Shown: piece after piece, positions 43,779 to 52,565 of the stretch
Numbering within the stretch: position 1 is the stretch's first letter
Layout of the letters: each line of letters begins with the position of its first letter
Assembly: GCF_018861295.1 (NCBI RefSeq)
Contig: NZ_JAHLDM010000002.1
Location: forward strand, 62,001-126,000
Direction of reading: 5' to 3'
Length of the DNA stretch: 64,000 bases
Source of the DNA: Clostridium_AD estertheticum_D
GTDB lineage: Bacteria > Bacillota > Clostridia > Clostridiales > Clostridiaceae
Notes under the pieces: model-generated
Told to the model about the DNA's origin: nothing
The model's database searches: none
Seen by the model: only the letters and a program-made list of their open reading frames with translations
Translations under genes and position numbers: made by a program

Positions 43779-44618
43779 CTAATTCATTTTTGAAATAGCT
43801 TCTTTAATAATCCAATCCGGTGTTGATGCCCCTGCTGTTACCCCTATTTTCTTAACATTTTTATCTTTTATAAATTCATCTGATATATCTAATAGGTTTT
43901 CTACATGAATTGTATTTTCACAATTTTGTTTACATATTTCATAAAGCTTTGTAGTATTTGAACTGTTAAATCCACCAATAACAACCATAGCATCAACATT
44001 CTTTGAAAGTTCTTCTGCAGATTTTTGGCGCACTTCTGTTGCACTACAAATAGTATTAAATGCAACTATTTCCTTACTAACCTTTATAATTTTAGTTAAT
44101 ACATGTTCCCAAGTAGCTTGCCTTTCGGTTGTTTGAGCTACTACGCATACTTTATTTGCGGTAGTCTCAATATCAATACCACTTTTAAGTATTACTGCGC
44201 AGTCGTTACACCATCCATTAATTCCAATAACTTCAGGATGATTTTTATCTCCTACAATAATTATATGATATCCTAAATCATAATATTTTTTTACCTTTTT
44301 ATGAATATTTTCTACATAAGGACATGTCGCATCTACTATGTTAAGATTAGTTTTCTTTAAAATATTTAATGTTTGTTCAGATACACCATGCGATCTTATA
44401 ATAATTGTGTCATTATCTTTTAAACTTGTAATGTCTTCAAGTTCTATTGGATATATTAAATTTTCTTTTAAAAAGTTTACAACATCATTATTATGTATAA
44501 GTGGTCCAAGTGTATATATTTTTTTATTATATTTTCCCTTTATTTCTAAAGCCTTGTCTACTGCCCGTTTAACTCCGAAACAAAAACCAGCTGAATCTGC
44601 AAGTGTTATTTCTTTCAT
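43779..44618 (-). CDS. ispH: 4-hydroxy-3-methylbut-2-enyl diphosphate reductase IspH
   Basis: 279 residues. The three cluster cysteines are C13 (GFCFGV), C99 (DATCPY) and C191 (NTICSATEVRQ), with the substrate His in LIHNNDVV and RSHGV. It makes IPP and DMAPP in the last step of the MEP pathway using a [4Fe-4S] cluster. In many clostridia IspH is fused to S1 ribosomal domains; here it ends without them. It follows cmk by 28 bp, the usual clostridial pairing. Confidence 0.97.
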   Translation of the reverse strand: MKEITLADSAGFCFGVKRAVDKALEIKGKYNKKIYTLGPLIHNNDVVNFLKENLIYPIELEDITSLKDNDTIIIRSHGVSEQTLNILKKTNLNIVDATCPYVENIHKKVKKYYDLGYHIIIVGDKNHPEVIGINGWCNDCAVILKSGIDIETTANKVCVVAQTTERQATWEHVLTKIIKVSKEIVAFNTICSATEVRQKSAEELSKNVDAMVVIGGFNSSNTTKLYEICKQNCENTIHVENLLDISDEFIKDKNVKKIGVTAGASTPDWIIKEAISKMN

Positions 44619-44646
44619 TTTTTCACCTCAATAGATAAAGTATTTT

Positions 44647-45300
44647 TTAAATATTTGAATTAATATAAGATACTATTACATTTACTACTCCATCAATGTC
44701 TAAATCCGAAGAATCTATTTCTACAGCATCTGACGCTTTTGTAAGTGGATTAACCTCTCTATGGGTATCAATAAAATCTCTTTTAATAATATCATTTAAA
44801 ATAGTATTATAATCAACTTCTATACCTTTTGACATTAATTCTTCATATCTTCTTTTTGCTCTTTCTTCACTACTAGCAGTTAAATAAAATTTAAAAGGAG
44901 CCTCTTTTAATACAACTGTACCAATATCGCGTCCATCCATAATAACATTAAACTTTTTTGCTATGTCTTTTTGTAATTTTACAAGAATTTCTCTAATTTC
45001 AGGAACAGCTGCATATTTTGAGACATTGTTACTTATATTTGGCATATTTATCATATTTGTTAAATCTTCATTATTAACATATAAACGATCCTCTACAAAA
45101 TGCATTTCCAAAGATCCCACTAATTTAACTAAATCATGAACATTATTTTCTGATATATTTGCATCCATAGCTTTTAATGTAACTGCCCTATACATTGACC
45201 CTGTGTTAATATACATTAAATTGAATTTCTTACCTATCATTTTGGCTATTGTACTTTTTCCTGCACCTGCAGGTCCATCTATAGCAATAGAAATTTCCAT
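44647..45300 (-). CDS. cmk: Cytidylate kinase
   Basis: 217 residues. P-loop GPAGAGKST near 8-16, INTGSMYRAVTL, DGRDIGTVVL and the lid R-residues in SSEERAKRRYEEL are diagnostic. It phosphorylates CMP and dCMP with ATP. It sits between the BaiN-like flavoprotein and ispH in one operon. GGAGGG precedes the ATG. Confidence 0.97.
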   Translation of the reverse strand: MEISIAIDGPAGAGKSTIAKMIGKKFNLMYINTGSMYRAVTLKAMDANISENNVHDLVKLVGSLEMHFVEDRLYVNNEDLTNMINMPNISNNVSKYAAVPEIREILVKLQKDIAKKFNVIMDGRDIGTVVLKEAPFKFYLTASSEERAKRRYEELMSKGIEVDYNTILNDIIKRDFIDTHREVNPLTKASDAVEIDSSDLDIDGVVNVIVSYINSNI

Positions 45301-45343
45301 TATAATTCACCCTCCATCAATTAAAACACTCTTTTAAGTATGA

Positions 45344-46570
45344 TTAATCTACCCCTACACTATTTCCAGCTAAAAATCCTGTAGATAATGCTATTTGAAG
45401 ATTATAACCTCCTGTATATGCATCTACATCTATCATTTCGCCTGCAAAATAAAGATTGTCTATTAGTTTTGATTTCATAGTAGAAGCATCTATTTGTAAA
45501 GTGTCTACCCCACCACTAGTTATAATTGCTTCATCAATTGGGCGAAGCCTCTTAATAGTGAGCGGTAAATTTTGAAGTAAATTAACTAAAATTTTTCTTT
45601 CCTCTTTAGTAACAGAATTCACCTTTTTATCTTCATCAATATTAGACAATTGAATAATTGTATTAATAAGTTTACTAGGGAGTAAATCAGTTAATGAATT
45701 TTTAAAATCTTTATTTGCGTACTTTAAGAAATCGCTTTGAATTCGTTTATCAAGTTGAATTTCACTCAATGCTGGTTTTAGATTAATAAAAGCTTTTAAT
45801 TTTTCTCCTTCTTTTACATAACAACTTCCACTTAGGACAATGGGTCCCGAAATTCCATAATGAGTAAAAATCATTTCTCCGAACTCTTTATATATGCTCT
45901 TATTCTTACTATTTGTAATATTAAGTTCTACGTTTTTTAGAGAAAGTCCTTGTAAATCCTTAATCCAATCCTCCTCAAGCTCGATTGGTACAAGTGATGC
46001 TTTAGGTTTAATTATATTATGTCCTAAAACCTTAGCATAAGTTAATCCTTCACCTGATGAACCAGTTTGTGGGTATGATAACCCACCAGTACATAATATA
46101 ATATAATCTCCATATACATTATTTCCAGAAGCGAGTTCAACACCAATAACTTTCTGATTATCTCGAACTATTCTTTTCACTTTTGAATTTAATAACACTT
46201 CAACCTTTTTACTTTTTAATGCAATATCAAAAGCTTTTATAATATCTGAAGATTTATCTGACTCAGGAAATACTCTATCCCCTCTTTCAACTTTAAGGTT
46301 AACTCCTAGTTCTTTAAAAAAGCTCATAGTATCTTCATTCGTAAAGGAGTATAAAGAACTATATAAAAAATTAGGATTACATGGTATATTTTCAAAAAAG
46401 TCACCAATATCCTTAGCATTTGTAATATTGCATCTACCCTTACCTGTTATATAAAGTTTTCTTCCTAATCTTTCATTTTTTTCAATGAGAACCACCTCAT
46501 GTTTTGATGAAGCCGTAACAGCTGCCATCATGCCTGCTGGTCCTCCTCCAATAATAATTACTTTTGCCAC
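45344..46570 (-). CDS. BaiN/HI0933-family flavoprotein
   Basis: 408 residues from a GTG start. The FAD-binding GGGPAGMMAAV lies at the N-terminus, with GRCNITNAKD near 60 and CTGGLSYPQTGSSGEGL mid-protein. The C-terminal GGVDTLQIDASTMKSK and AGEMIDVDAYTGGYNLQIAL are the HI0933 signature. Some members reduce bile acids (BaiN), but most have unknown substrates. First gene of the operon with cmk and ispH. Confidence 0.92.
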   Translation of the reverse strand: MAKVIIIGGGPAGMMAAVTASSKHEVVLIEKNERLGRKLYITGKGRCNITNAKDIGDFFENIPCNPNFLYSSLYSFTNEDTMSFFKELGVNLKVERGDRVFPESDKSSDIIKAFDIALKSKKVEVLLNSKVKRIVRDNQKVIGVELASGNNVYGDYIILCTGGLSYPQTGSSGEGLTYAKVLGHNIIKPKASLVPIELEEDWIKDLQGLSLKNVELNITNSKNKSIYKEFGEMIFTHYGISGPIVLSGSCYVKEGEKLKAFINLKPALSEIQLDKRIQSDFLKYANKDFKNSLTDLLPSKLINTIIQLSNIDEDKKVNSVTKEERKILVNLLQNLPLTIKRLRPIDEAIITSGGVDTLQIDASTMKSKLIDNLYFAGEMIDVDAYTGGYNLQIALSTGFLAGNSVGVD

Positions 46571-46656
46571 ACAATCACTCCCTTATAATATTTACATTTA
46601 AAATTTATTATAATACATTTAAACTCATTTTCTTTATATGTAAAACACAACCTCAA

Positions 46657-46684
46657 AAGAGAATCCCAATGAAAGGATTCTCTT
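46657..46684 (-). terminator. Terminator of the RpiR-family gene
   Basis: 10-bp perfect stem (46657-46666 with 46675-46684), 8-nt loop, TTTT on the minus strand. It starts 27 bp past the stop. Confidence 0.8.
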
Positions 46685-46711
46685 CAAACCATTTGATTAA
46701 GAATTTATCTT

Positions 46712-47590
46712 TCATTCCCTATCCTTATCTTTAAAAGAATAAACTTGATATTCTTCCCATATGTCCTCTAAAGTAGAAAATGTTCTTGAAATTTTTTCTT
46801 TTTCTCGTAAGCCCACAGCAATAATTAATGCATTTATTACACTAAGTGGTGCTACTAAAGAATCAACAAATGACGCCATATTACTTTGAGCTATTAATGT
46901 GTAATCTGCTCTAGTAGCTAAAGGAGATAATAAACTATCTGTAATTGCTACAACATTTGCATTCTTACTTTTAGCAAAAGCTAATGCTTCAATTGTTCTT
47001 GTTGTATACCTAGGAAACCCTATTCCAATAACTATATCTTGTTCATTAACATAAAGCATCTGCTCAAATATATCACTAACACCATAAGCAACTACTTTAA
47101 CATTATCTAGAATAAGATTTAAGTGAAATGCTAAAAATTCTGCAAGTGCTGCTGAACTTCTAAGTCCAATTATGTATATTTTTCTAGCTTTAAATAGTGA
47201 ATTAACTATATCCTCAAAAGTTTTATGGTTAATTTTTTCAAGTGTAGCGCGAATATTTTCCATATCAGCTTTTAATACACCTTTTAACGCATTTTCCTGA
47301 GTAATAAAATCATTTGATAATTCAATTCTTTGCACAGTAGTTAATTTATTTTTAATTAATTCTTGAAGAGCTTTCTGTAGTTTAGGATAACCACTAAACC
47401 CTAATTCATTAGCAAATCTTACAACAGTAGATTCACTTACTCCTACACTAGTTCCCAATTTAGCTGCTGTCATAAATGCTGCTTTATCATAGTGTTTTAG
47501 AATATATTCTGCTATTAATTTCTGACCTTTACTTAAACGTGGAAATTTAATTTGAATAGTCCTCATCAAATCTTGTTTGCTATCTACCAT
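46712..47590 (-). CDS. MurR/RpiR-family transcriptional regulator
   Basis: The frame opens at a TTG at 47596; the ATG at 47590 is a better start and gives 292 residues. The N-terminal HTH_6 domain has LSKGQKLIAEYILKHYD and VSESTVVRFANELGFSGYPKL. The C-terminal SIS domain (about 120-270) has IGLRSSAALAEFLAFHL and VIGIGFPRYTTRT, which bind phosphosugars. It probably responds to a sugar phosphate; no sugar gene is adjacent, so its targets are elsewhere or it is global. Confidence 0.93.
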   Translation of the reverse strand: MVDSKQDLMRTIQIKFPRLSKGQKLIAEYILKHYDKAAFMTAAKLGTSVGVSESTVVRFANELGFSGYPKLQKALQELIKNKLTTVQRIELSNDFITQENALKGVLKADMENIRATLEKINHKTFEDIVNSLFKARKIYIIGLRSSAALAEFLAFHLNLILDNVKVVAYGVSDIFEQMLYVNEQDIVIGIGFPRYTTRTIEALAFAKSKNANVVAITDSLLSPLATRADYTLIAQSNMASFVDSLVAPLSVINALIIAVGLREKEKISRTFSTLEDIWEEYQVYSFKDKDRE

Positions 47591-47638
47591 AATCAACTCA
47601 ATCCTTCCTATATTAATCCAAATAAATGAAATAAAAAT

Positions 47639-47688
47639 TTCAAAAGATAATAAAATGAATTTTTTATTTCATTTTATCATCTTTTGAA
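47639..47688 (-). terminator. Terminator of the pseudouridine synthase gene
   Basis: 21-nt arms with one mismatch (47639-47659 with 47668-47688), followed by ATTTTTATTT on the minus strand. It is about 70 bp past the stop. Confidence 0.8.
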
Positions 47689-47759
47689 GATATTTTCAAC
47701 GAATTATTCATTTGTATAATATTTTCTTATTCAGATACATCATATAATGATTCCTTAGA

Positions 47760-48470
47760 TTATAAATTCTTCAAATAATTTATTTCATCAAAAGTTAAAT
47801 TTCTCCATTCTCCCTTTTCCATATTTCCGAGCAAAATATTGCCAACAGAAATTCTTTTTAATGCAATAACTGGATGGCCTATAACCTCACACATTTTTCT
47901 AATTTGACGGTTCTTACCCTCATGTATTGTAATTGTAGCCCTGCAATTAAATCCGATTCTTTTAGTAATTTCAAAACCGGCCTTAGCAGTAATATATCCA
48001 TCAATATCCACCCCATTACAGAATGTATCTATTTCTTCCTCATTTGGGCAACCTTCAAGTATTGCCATATAGACTTTATTAATAGCCTGCCTTGGATGAA
48101 TCACCTTATTATAGATATCTCCATCATTAGTCAAAATAATTAATCCACATGTATCATAATCTAAACGACCTATAGGATATATTCTTTCTTTTGTCTTTAC
48201 TAAATCTAAAATAGTCTCTCTGCCTTTCTCATCTTTTACAGTAGATACTATCCCTTCTGGTTTATTTAATGCAATGTAAACTTTATTTTCTTCTATATTA
48301 ATAATTTTATTATCTACCTCTACACTATCTTTTTCAGGGTCAATTTTATTTCCAAGCTCTGAAACTACCAAATTATTTACTTTTACTCTACCAGCAGTAA
48401 TTATTTCTTCACACTTTCTTCGTGATGCAACACCACATCTTGCCATAAATTTTTGCAAACGTTCTTCCAC
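47760..48470 (-). CDS. rluB: rRNA pseudouridine synthase, RluB/RsuA family
   Basis: 236 residues from a GTG start. An S4 RNA-binding domain at the N-terminus (LQKFMARCGVASRRKCEEII) precedes the synthase domain with the catalytic Asp in GRLDYDTCGLIILTND. RQIRKMCEVIGHPV near the end is typical. It modifies one uridine of 23S rRNA (RluB) or 16S rRNA (RsuA); the S4 and core sequence favour RluB. In clostridia this gene often lies near scpB and cmk, which partly holds here. Confidence 0.9.
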   Translation of the reverse strand: MEERLQKFMARCGVASRRKCEEIITAGRVKVNNLVVSELGNKIDPEKDSVEVDNKIINIEENKVYIALNKPEGIVSTVKDEKGRETILDLVKTKERIYPIGRLDYDTCGLIILTNDGDIYNKVIHPRQAINKVYMAILEGCPNEEEIDTFCNGVDIDGYITAKAGFEITKRIGFNCRATITIHEGKNRQIRKMCEVIGHPVIALKRISVGNILLGNMEKGEWRNLTFDEINYLKNL

Positions 48471-48815
48471 TATAACACATCCTAATTTTATTTTTAGTTA
48501 CTATATAAATATAAATTTTCTATTATAAAATTATTTATGTACTCTTTTGTTAAATAATTTTAAGACAATTTTATAATCTGTTACTAAATAAAAAACACGA
48601 TTTAAAATTTAAATTGAAATATATATAAATAAGCCTTCATAAAGGATTATATAAGTATATTAATAAAAAATCAATTGCTGATAAATCATTTTTCATTTTA
48701 CTTTTATAATTGTGATAGTGGTTGTAATATATTTCCAAGGAAATAAATCTATAAAAATATAAATTATAATTAATTCTAATAAACAAAAAAATATAAAATC
48801 AAGATCATAATATAT
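48471..48815. other. Intergenic region, no gene seen
   Basis: About 345 bp of very AT-rich sequence between the divergent pseudouridine synthase and alcohol dehydrogenase genes. I see no frame with a ribosome site and no strong hairpin except the palindrome that follows. Confidence 0.5.
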
Positions 48816-48838
48816 TATAACGTTCATAATGTTATAAT
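48816..48838 (+). promoter_or_regulatory. Palindrome and -10 box before the alcohol dehydrogenase gene
   Basis: TATAACGTT and AATGTTATA (48816-48824 and 48828-48836) form an inverted repeat with one mismatch and a 3-bp centre. The right arm runs into TATAAT (48833-48838), so a bound regulator would cover the promoter. Confidence 0.45.
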
Positions 48839-48875
48839 ATATACAGAATGTAATATTCTAAAAGGAGGATATATA

Positions 48876-49976
48876 ATGAATTTTATTAATTACTATATGC
48901 CAACAAAAATAATATTAGATAAAGAAGTAATATTAAAAAACAGTAATCTATTTTCTTCTTATGGAAAAAAGGCTTTGATTGTAACCGGCAAGACCTCATC
49001 AATCAAAAACGGTTCATTAAAAGATGTTACTAATGCATTAGATAAAGAAGGCATTGTCTACGAGGTTTTTAATGATGTAGAAGAAAATCCTTCTTTAGAA
49101 ACTGTAGAGAAGATTTCAAAACTTGGAAGAACACAAAATTCCAAGTTTATTATAGGTATTGGTGGAGGATCTCCCATCGATTCTGCAAAAGCAGCTGGTG
49201 TGTTAATAAATAACACAAATGCTACAATTCATAATTTATTTGATAGTCCTAGCCTTAAATCTATACCTGTGATTGCAGTACCTACAACAGCTGGAACAGG
49301 AACTGAAACAACACCATATGCTATTCTTACAGATAATAAACTAAAAACCAAACATGGCATATGTCAAAGAGTATTTCCTGATTACGCCATGCTAGACATA
49401 AAATATTTAATGTTTTTACCGGAGAAAATAACTATTAATACTTCTATCGATGCATTATCTCACTTAATAGAAGGTTATTTATCTTCGAAATCAAATACAA
49501 TAAGCGATGCACTAGCTGAAAAAGGTTTGAAATTATTTGGTGAATGTTTAAATATGATAAAAGAAAAAGATTTTACTTATGCTGTTCGAGAAAAATTAAT
49601 GTTGGCCTCTACCATAGCTGGTATGGTAATTGCACAATCGGGCACATCCCTTCCACATGGAATGGGTTATGCTCTTACATATTTTCATAATATACCACAT
49701 GGAATGGCAAACGGAGTGCTCTTAAAATCATATTTGCAATTTTCTGAAAATAAACACAGAGTCAGAAAAATTTTATATTTATTAACTATAGAAAATTTAG
49801 ATGAACTCGGTGACTTTTTAAATGATATGCTTGGAAGCATAGATAACGTAAGTTATAAAGATATATGTTCCTATGCGGAAAACATGACATTAAACAAAGA
49901 TAAATTAAAAAATCATCCCACCCCTGTAGGAAAAGAAGATATACTAAAAATGTACAAAGACTCTTTAAATTTATAG
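48876..49976 (+). CDS. Iron-containing alcohol dehydrogenase
   Basis: 366 residues. NAD(P)-binding GIGGGSPIDSAKAAG near 90-104. Iron ligands are expected in DALSHLIEG, LPHGMGYAL and IPHGMANG, each with a conserved His. It reduces aldehydes or oxidises alcohols. The family includes BdhA and 1,3-propanediol dehydrogenase; the substrate is not predictable. AAAGGAGG precedes the ATG and the palindrome upstream suggests regulation. A terminator follows. Confidence 0.92.
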   Translation: MNFINYYMPTKIILDKEVILKNSNLFSSYGKKALIVTGKTSSIKNGSLKDVTNALDKEGIVYEVFNDVEENPSLETVEKISKLGRTQNSKFIIGIGGGSPIDSAKAAGVLINNTNATIHNLFDSPSLKSIPVIAVPTTAGTGTETTPYAILTDNKLKTKHGICQRVFPDYAMLDIKYLMFLPEKITINTSIDALSHLIEGYLSSKSNTISDALAEKGLKLFGECLNMIKEKDFTYAVREKLMLASTIAGMVIAQSGTSLPHGMGYALTYFHNIPHGMANGVLLKSYLQFSENKHRVRKILYLLTIENLDELGDFLNDMLGSIDNVSYKDICSYAENMTLNKDKLKNHPTPVGKEDILKMYKDSLNL

Positions 49977-50014
49977 ATAGTTTTATTTATCAATAAATAG
50001 TAACCAAAATTATT

Positions 50015-50053
50015 AAAAACAAGGAAGTGTATATTTTACACAACCTTGTTTTT
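50015..50053. terminator. Bidirectional terminator between the alcohol dehydrogenase gene and msrA
   Basis: 10-bp stem AAAAACAAGG/CCTTGTTTTT (50015-50024 with 50044-50053), with an inner GTGTA/TACAC pair. T runs occur on both strands. Confidence 0.88.
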
Positions 50054-50064
50054 ATATTTTTGTA

Positions 50065-50544
50065 CTAATTAGCATTTAAATCAATATGACAATATCCTCC
50101 CGGATTTTTCTGTAGATATTTTTGGTGATAATCTTCAGCATCATAAAAACAAGAAAGAGGTTGTATCTGAGTAACTATAATCTTCTCATATTTACTTTGA
50201 ATTTTATCTTTTGTGTTTAATATAATATCTAAATCACTTTTATCAGAGTAATAAATACCACTTCTGTACTGACTACCTACATCAGCTCCTTGCCTGTTAA
50301 TAGCAGTAGGATCTATTACTGCCCAAAACTTATTTAATATTTTTTCGAGTGATACCACCTTTTCATCATAACTTATTAAGCAAGCTTCTGCATGACCGGT
50401 GTTTCCGCTGCAAACCTCATCATACGTAGGGTCCTTCTTTATACCATTGGCATACCCAACCTTAGTTTCAACGATACCATCTATTTTTGACATATAAGCA
50501 TCTACACCCCAAAAACATCCTCCAGCTACAACTATAGTTTTCAT
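50065..50544 (-). CDS. msrA: Peptide methionine sulfoxide reductase MsrA
   Basis: 159 residues. GGCFWGVDAY with catalytic C10, GNTGHAEA, DPTAINRQGADVGSQYRSGIYY and DYHQKYLQKNPGGYC are diagnostic. It reduces the S-epimer of methionine sulfoxide in proteins. No MsrB domain is fused or adjacent. AAGGTGAGG precedes the ATG. Confidence 0.97.
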   Translation of the reverse strand: MKTIVVAGGCFWGVDAYMSKIDGIVETKVGYANGIKKDPTYDEVCSGNTGHAEACLISYDEKVVSLEKILNKFWAVIDPTAINRQGADVGSQYRSGIYYSDKSDLDIILNTKDKIQSKYEKIIVTQIQPLSCFYDAEDYHQKYLQKNPGGYCHIDLNAN

Positions 50545-50609
50545 TAAAACACCTCACCTTTTTATTATTACTGTTTATAAATTATACCACAGTAATAATG
50601 CTATGTAAG

Positions 50610-50939
50610 TTATACAATTTGCTGCTTATTATCTAAAAATTTAAAATCCTCAGCTACAACTTCTGTACTATATCGTTTATTTCCATCTTTATCTACATAA
50701 CTACTACTTGAAAGTCTCCCTGTTATAGCAATTCGACTCCCTTTTTTTAAATATTTACATAAAGTTTCTGCCAAACCACTCCATGCGACAATATTAATAA
50801 AATCAGCTTCTGCTTGCATATCTTTATGGTGCACCCTATTAATTGCCAATGTAAATCTAGTATAAAACCCTTTTCCTTCATTAAAGCTTTTAAGTTCCAA
50901 ATCTCTTGTTAATCTGCCAATGATCGATACAGTATTCAT
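50610..50939 (-). CDS. Short single-stranded DNA-binding protein, SSB paralogue
   Basis: 109 residues, one OB fold: MNTVSIIGRLTRDLELKSF, FTLAINR, DFINIVAWSGLAETLCKYL and GSRIAITGRLSSSSYVDKDG. It ends right after the OB fold and lacks the glycine-rich linker and the acidic DDIPF-type tip used for partner binding, so it is probably not the replicative SSB, which is usually between rpsF and rpsR. A LexA-box-like site lies 126 bp upstream, suggesting damage induction. AGAGGAG precedes the ATG. Confidence 0.9.
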   Translation of the reverse strand: MNTVSIIGRLTRDLELKSFNEGKGFYTRFTLAINRVHHKDMQAEADFINIVAWSGLAETLCKYLKKGSRIAITGRLSSSSYVDKDGNKRYSTEVVAEDFKFLDNKQQIV

Positions 50940-51064
50940 TAATTATCTCCTCTTTTCTTAATAATTTGCATTAGCTAATTAATCGACACTTAATATAAGT
51001 TTTATTTTTACTGTGTAATTAAATAACGTGTTAAGATTATTGACAATAAAAATAGTTTCTATAC

Positions 51065-51076
51065 AAACGTACGTTC
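51065..51076 (-). promoter_or_regulatory. LexA (SOS) box-like site upstream of ssb
   Basis: On the minus strand GAACGTACGTTT fits the Gram-positive core GAAC-RNRY-GTTY. It sits just after the UVDE gene and 126 bp before the ssb paralogue. A possible promoter (TTGTCA, 17 bp, TTTAAT) follows it. Confidence 0.5.
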
Positions 51077-51078
51077 TT

Positions 51079-52332
51079 TTAGTAATGAAAATAATAGGAA
51101 TTAAGAATATATTCAGCATTATATCTATCACATAGTTTTCTTAAATAAAGCTTCGCCTTCTCTTTATGCTGCATATCCAAAAGAAGTTTTGAAAAATGCA
51201 CTTTTTCTTTGTCAGTAACATCGTCTTTAACATACCCCCAAACATGCTCTGCAGTATTTATAAAGCTTCCATCTTCTACATCAATATTTATTACTTCATC
51301 CATATACTCGTAGAATTCCTTAAGACTACATTTTTCTTTTACCATTTTGCTACATTCTTTATAATACTTATAATTTCTTTCCATCAACACATATTTATAT
51401 TTTGCCCATTGTTTTTCCATAATTGTAGAATTGTTTTTCTTATTTATATTATTTATGTTATTAATTATGAGATTACATTTTATAGCCGAAACATCTTTAT
51501 CTTTCACCTCTAGCATAATATCAGGATTAAACTCTTTTACTTCATCATAGTATTCTAAAAATGCTTTCACCATTATAGTATTTGAATGTGCTCCTACCTG
51601 TTTTTGTGAATTTTGCTGACTATAATGAACTTTTACATTACCATCTTTCTCTTTCCATGTTTTTATTACTTTATTCATTATTTCTTTTATAGACTCATCT
51701 TTTTGATGGTTACACTCATGATGAAGGTTATCGAATATAACTGGTATACCGATTTTACTGCTCACATAAAGAACATCTTCAATATTAAATATTTTTCCAT
51801 CATTTTCAATTACAAGTCTATTTTTAACAGAAGATGATAATATTTTAAAATTCTCAATAAATCTGTTTACAGCTGCATTTTTATCGCCATACCCTCCACC
51901 TATATGAAGTATTATTTTATTACTTGAATTCAGACCTAATGAATCTAAAAATTTACTATGATATTCCAAATCTTTAATTGCATTTTCTACAATATCATCT
52001 TTCAAAGCGTTGAGCACTGTATATTGACCTGGATGCATTGAAACTCTCATACCACACTTCTTTACAAATTCGCCTATTTCATTTAATTCATTTTTGAAAT
52101 AATTGTACCATTCAATTTCATTAATACTATGACTTCCAAGTGGAACTATATCTGAGCTTATTCTAAATAGTTTTATATTAAGTTTCTCATTGTTTTCTAA
52201 AATTTTTTTTAACCCTATTATATTTTGTTTTACCACATCTAAAAAAATGTCTTTTGAAAATTTCTTTAGTGTAAGTCCTCTTGATGTTCTTTCATTTATT
52301 GTTAATGGTATACATGCATATCCTATTTTCAT
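51079..52332 (-). CDS. uvsE: UV damage endonuclease, UVDE/UvsE family
   Basis: 417 residues. The TIM-barrel has IGYACIPLTIN, LKLFRISSDIVPLGSH, RVSMHPGQYTVLN, ILHIGGGYGDK, VIENDGK and VIFDNLHHECNH, holding the metal His, Glu and Asp ligands. It cuts 5' of UV photoproducts and other lesions. About 120 residues after the barrel (from about 300) are a lysine-rich helical extension seen in Firmicutes members. No photolyase is adjacent. TAGGAG precedes the ATG. Confidence 0.92.
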   Translation of the reverse strand: MKIGYACIPLTINERTSRGLTLKKFSKDIFLDVVKQNIIGLKKILENNEKLNIKLFRISSDIVPLGSHSINEIEWYNYFKNELNEIGEFVKKCGMRVSMHPGQYTVLNALKDDIVENAIKDLEYHSKFLDSLGLNSSNKIILHIGGGYGDKNAAVNRFIENFKILSSSVKNRLVIENDGKIFNIEDVLYVSSKIGIPVIFDNLHHECNHQKDESIKEIMNKVIKTWKEKDGNVKVHYSQQNSQKQVGAHSNTIMVKAFLEYYDEVKEFNPDIMLEVKDKDVSAIKCNLIINNINNINKKNNSTIMEKQWAKYKYVLMERNYKYYKECSKMVKEKCSLKEFYEYMDEVINIDVEDGSFINTAEHVWGYVKDDVTDKEKVHFSKLLLDMQHKEKAKLYLRKLCDRYNAEYILNSYYFHY

Positions 52333-52565
52333 ATTTTCTTCTACTCCTATTTTCTTCTACCTATAATTTTTTCAATTTATATTAAATTACACGAATTTAG
52401 CCTTCGTATATATACTTAACCTCCTATTGCACATTTAAACAGTATCTACGCTTTCTTTAAAGTGAAAAGCTAAGTCAAAGGTGTAAATAGAAGCCTAATG
52501 TTTTTCCTGCTTATACATGGCTATTAGTAGATATATTTAGTTCCATTATAATAATTAAAAAGTCA

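Noticed and set aside
51196..51513. 105-codon hydrophobic plus-strand frame opposite the UVDE gene
   Set aside because: Shadow of lysine-rich coding sequence, no ribosome site.
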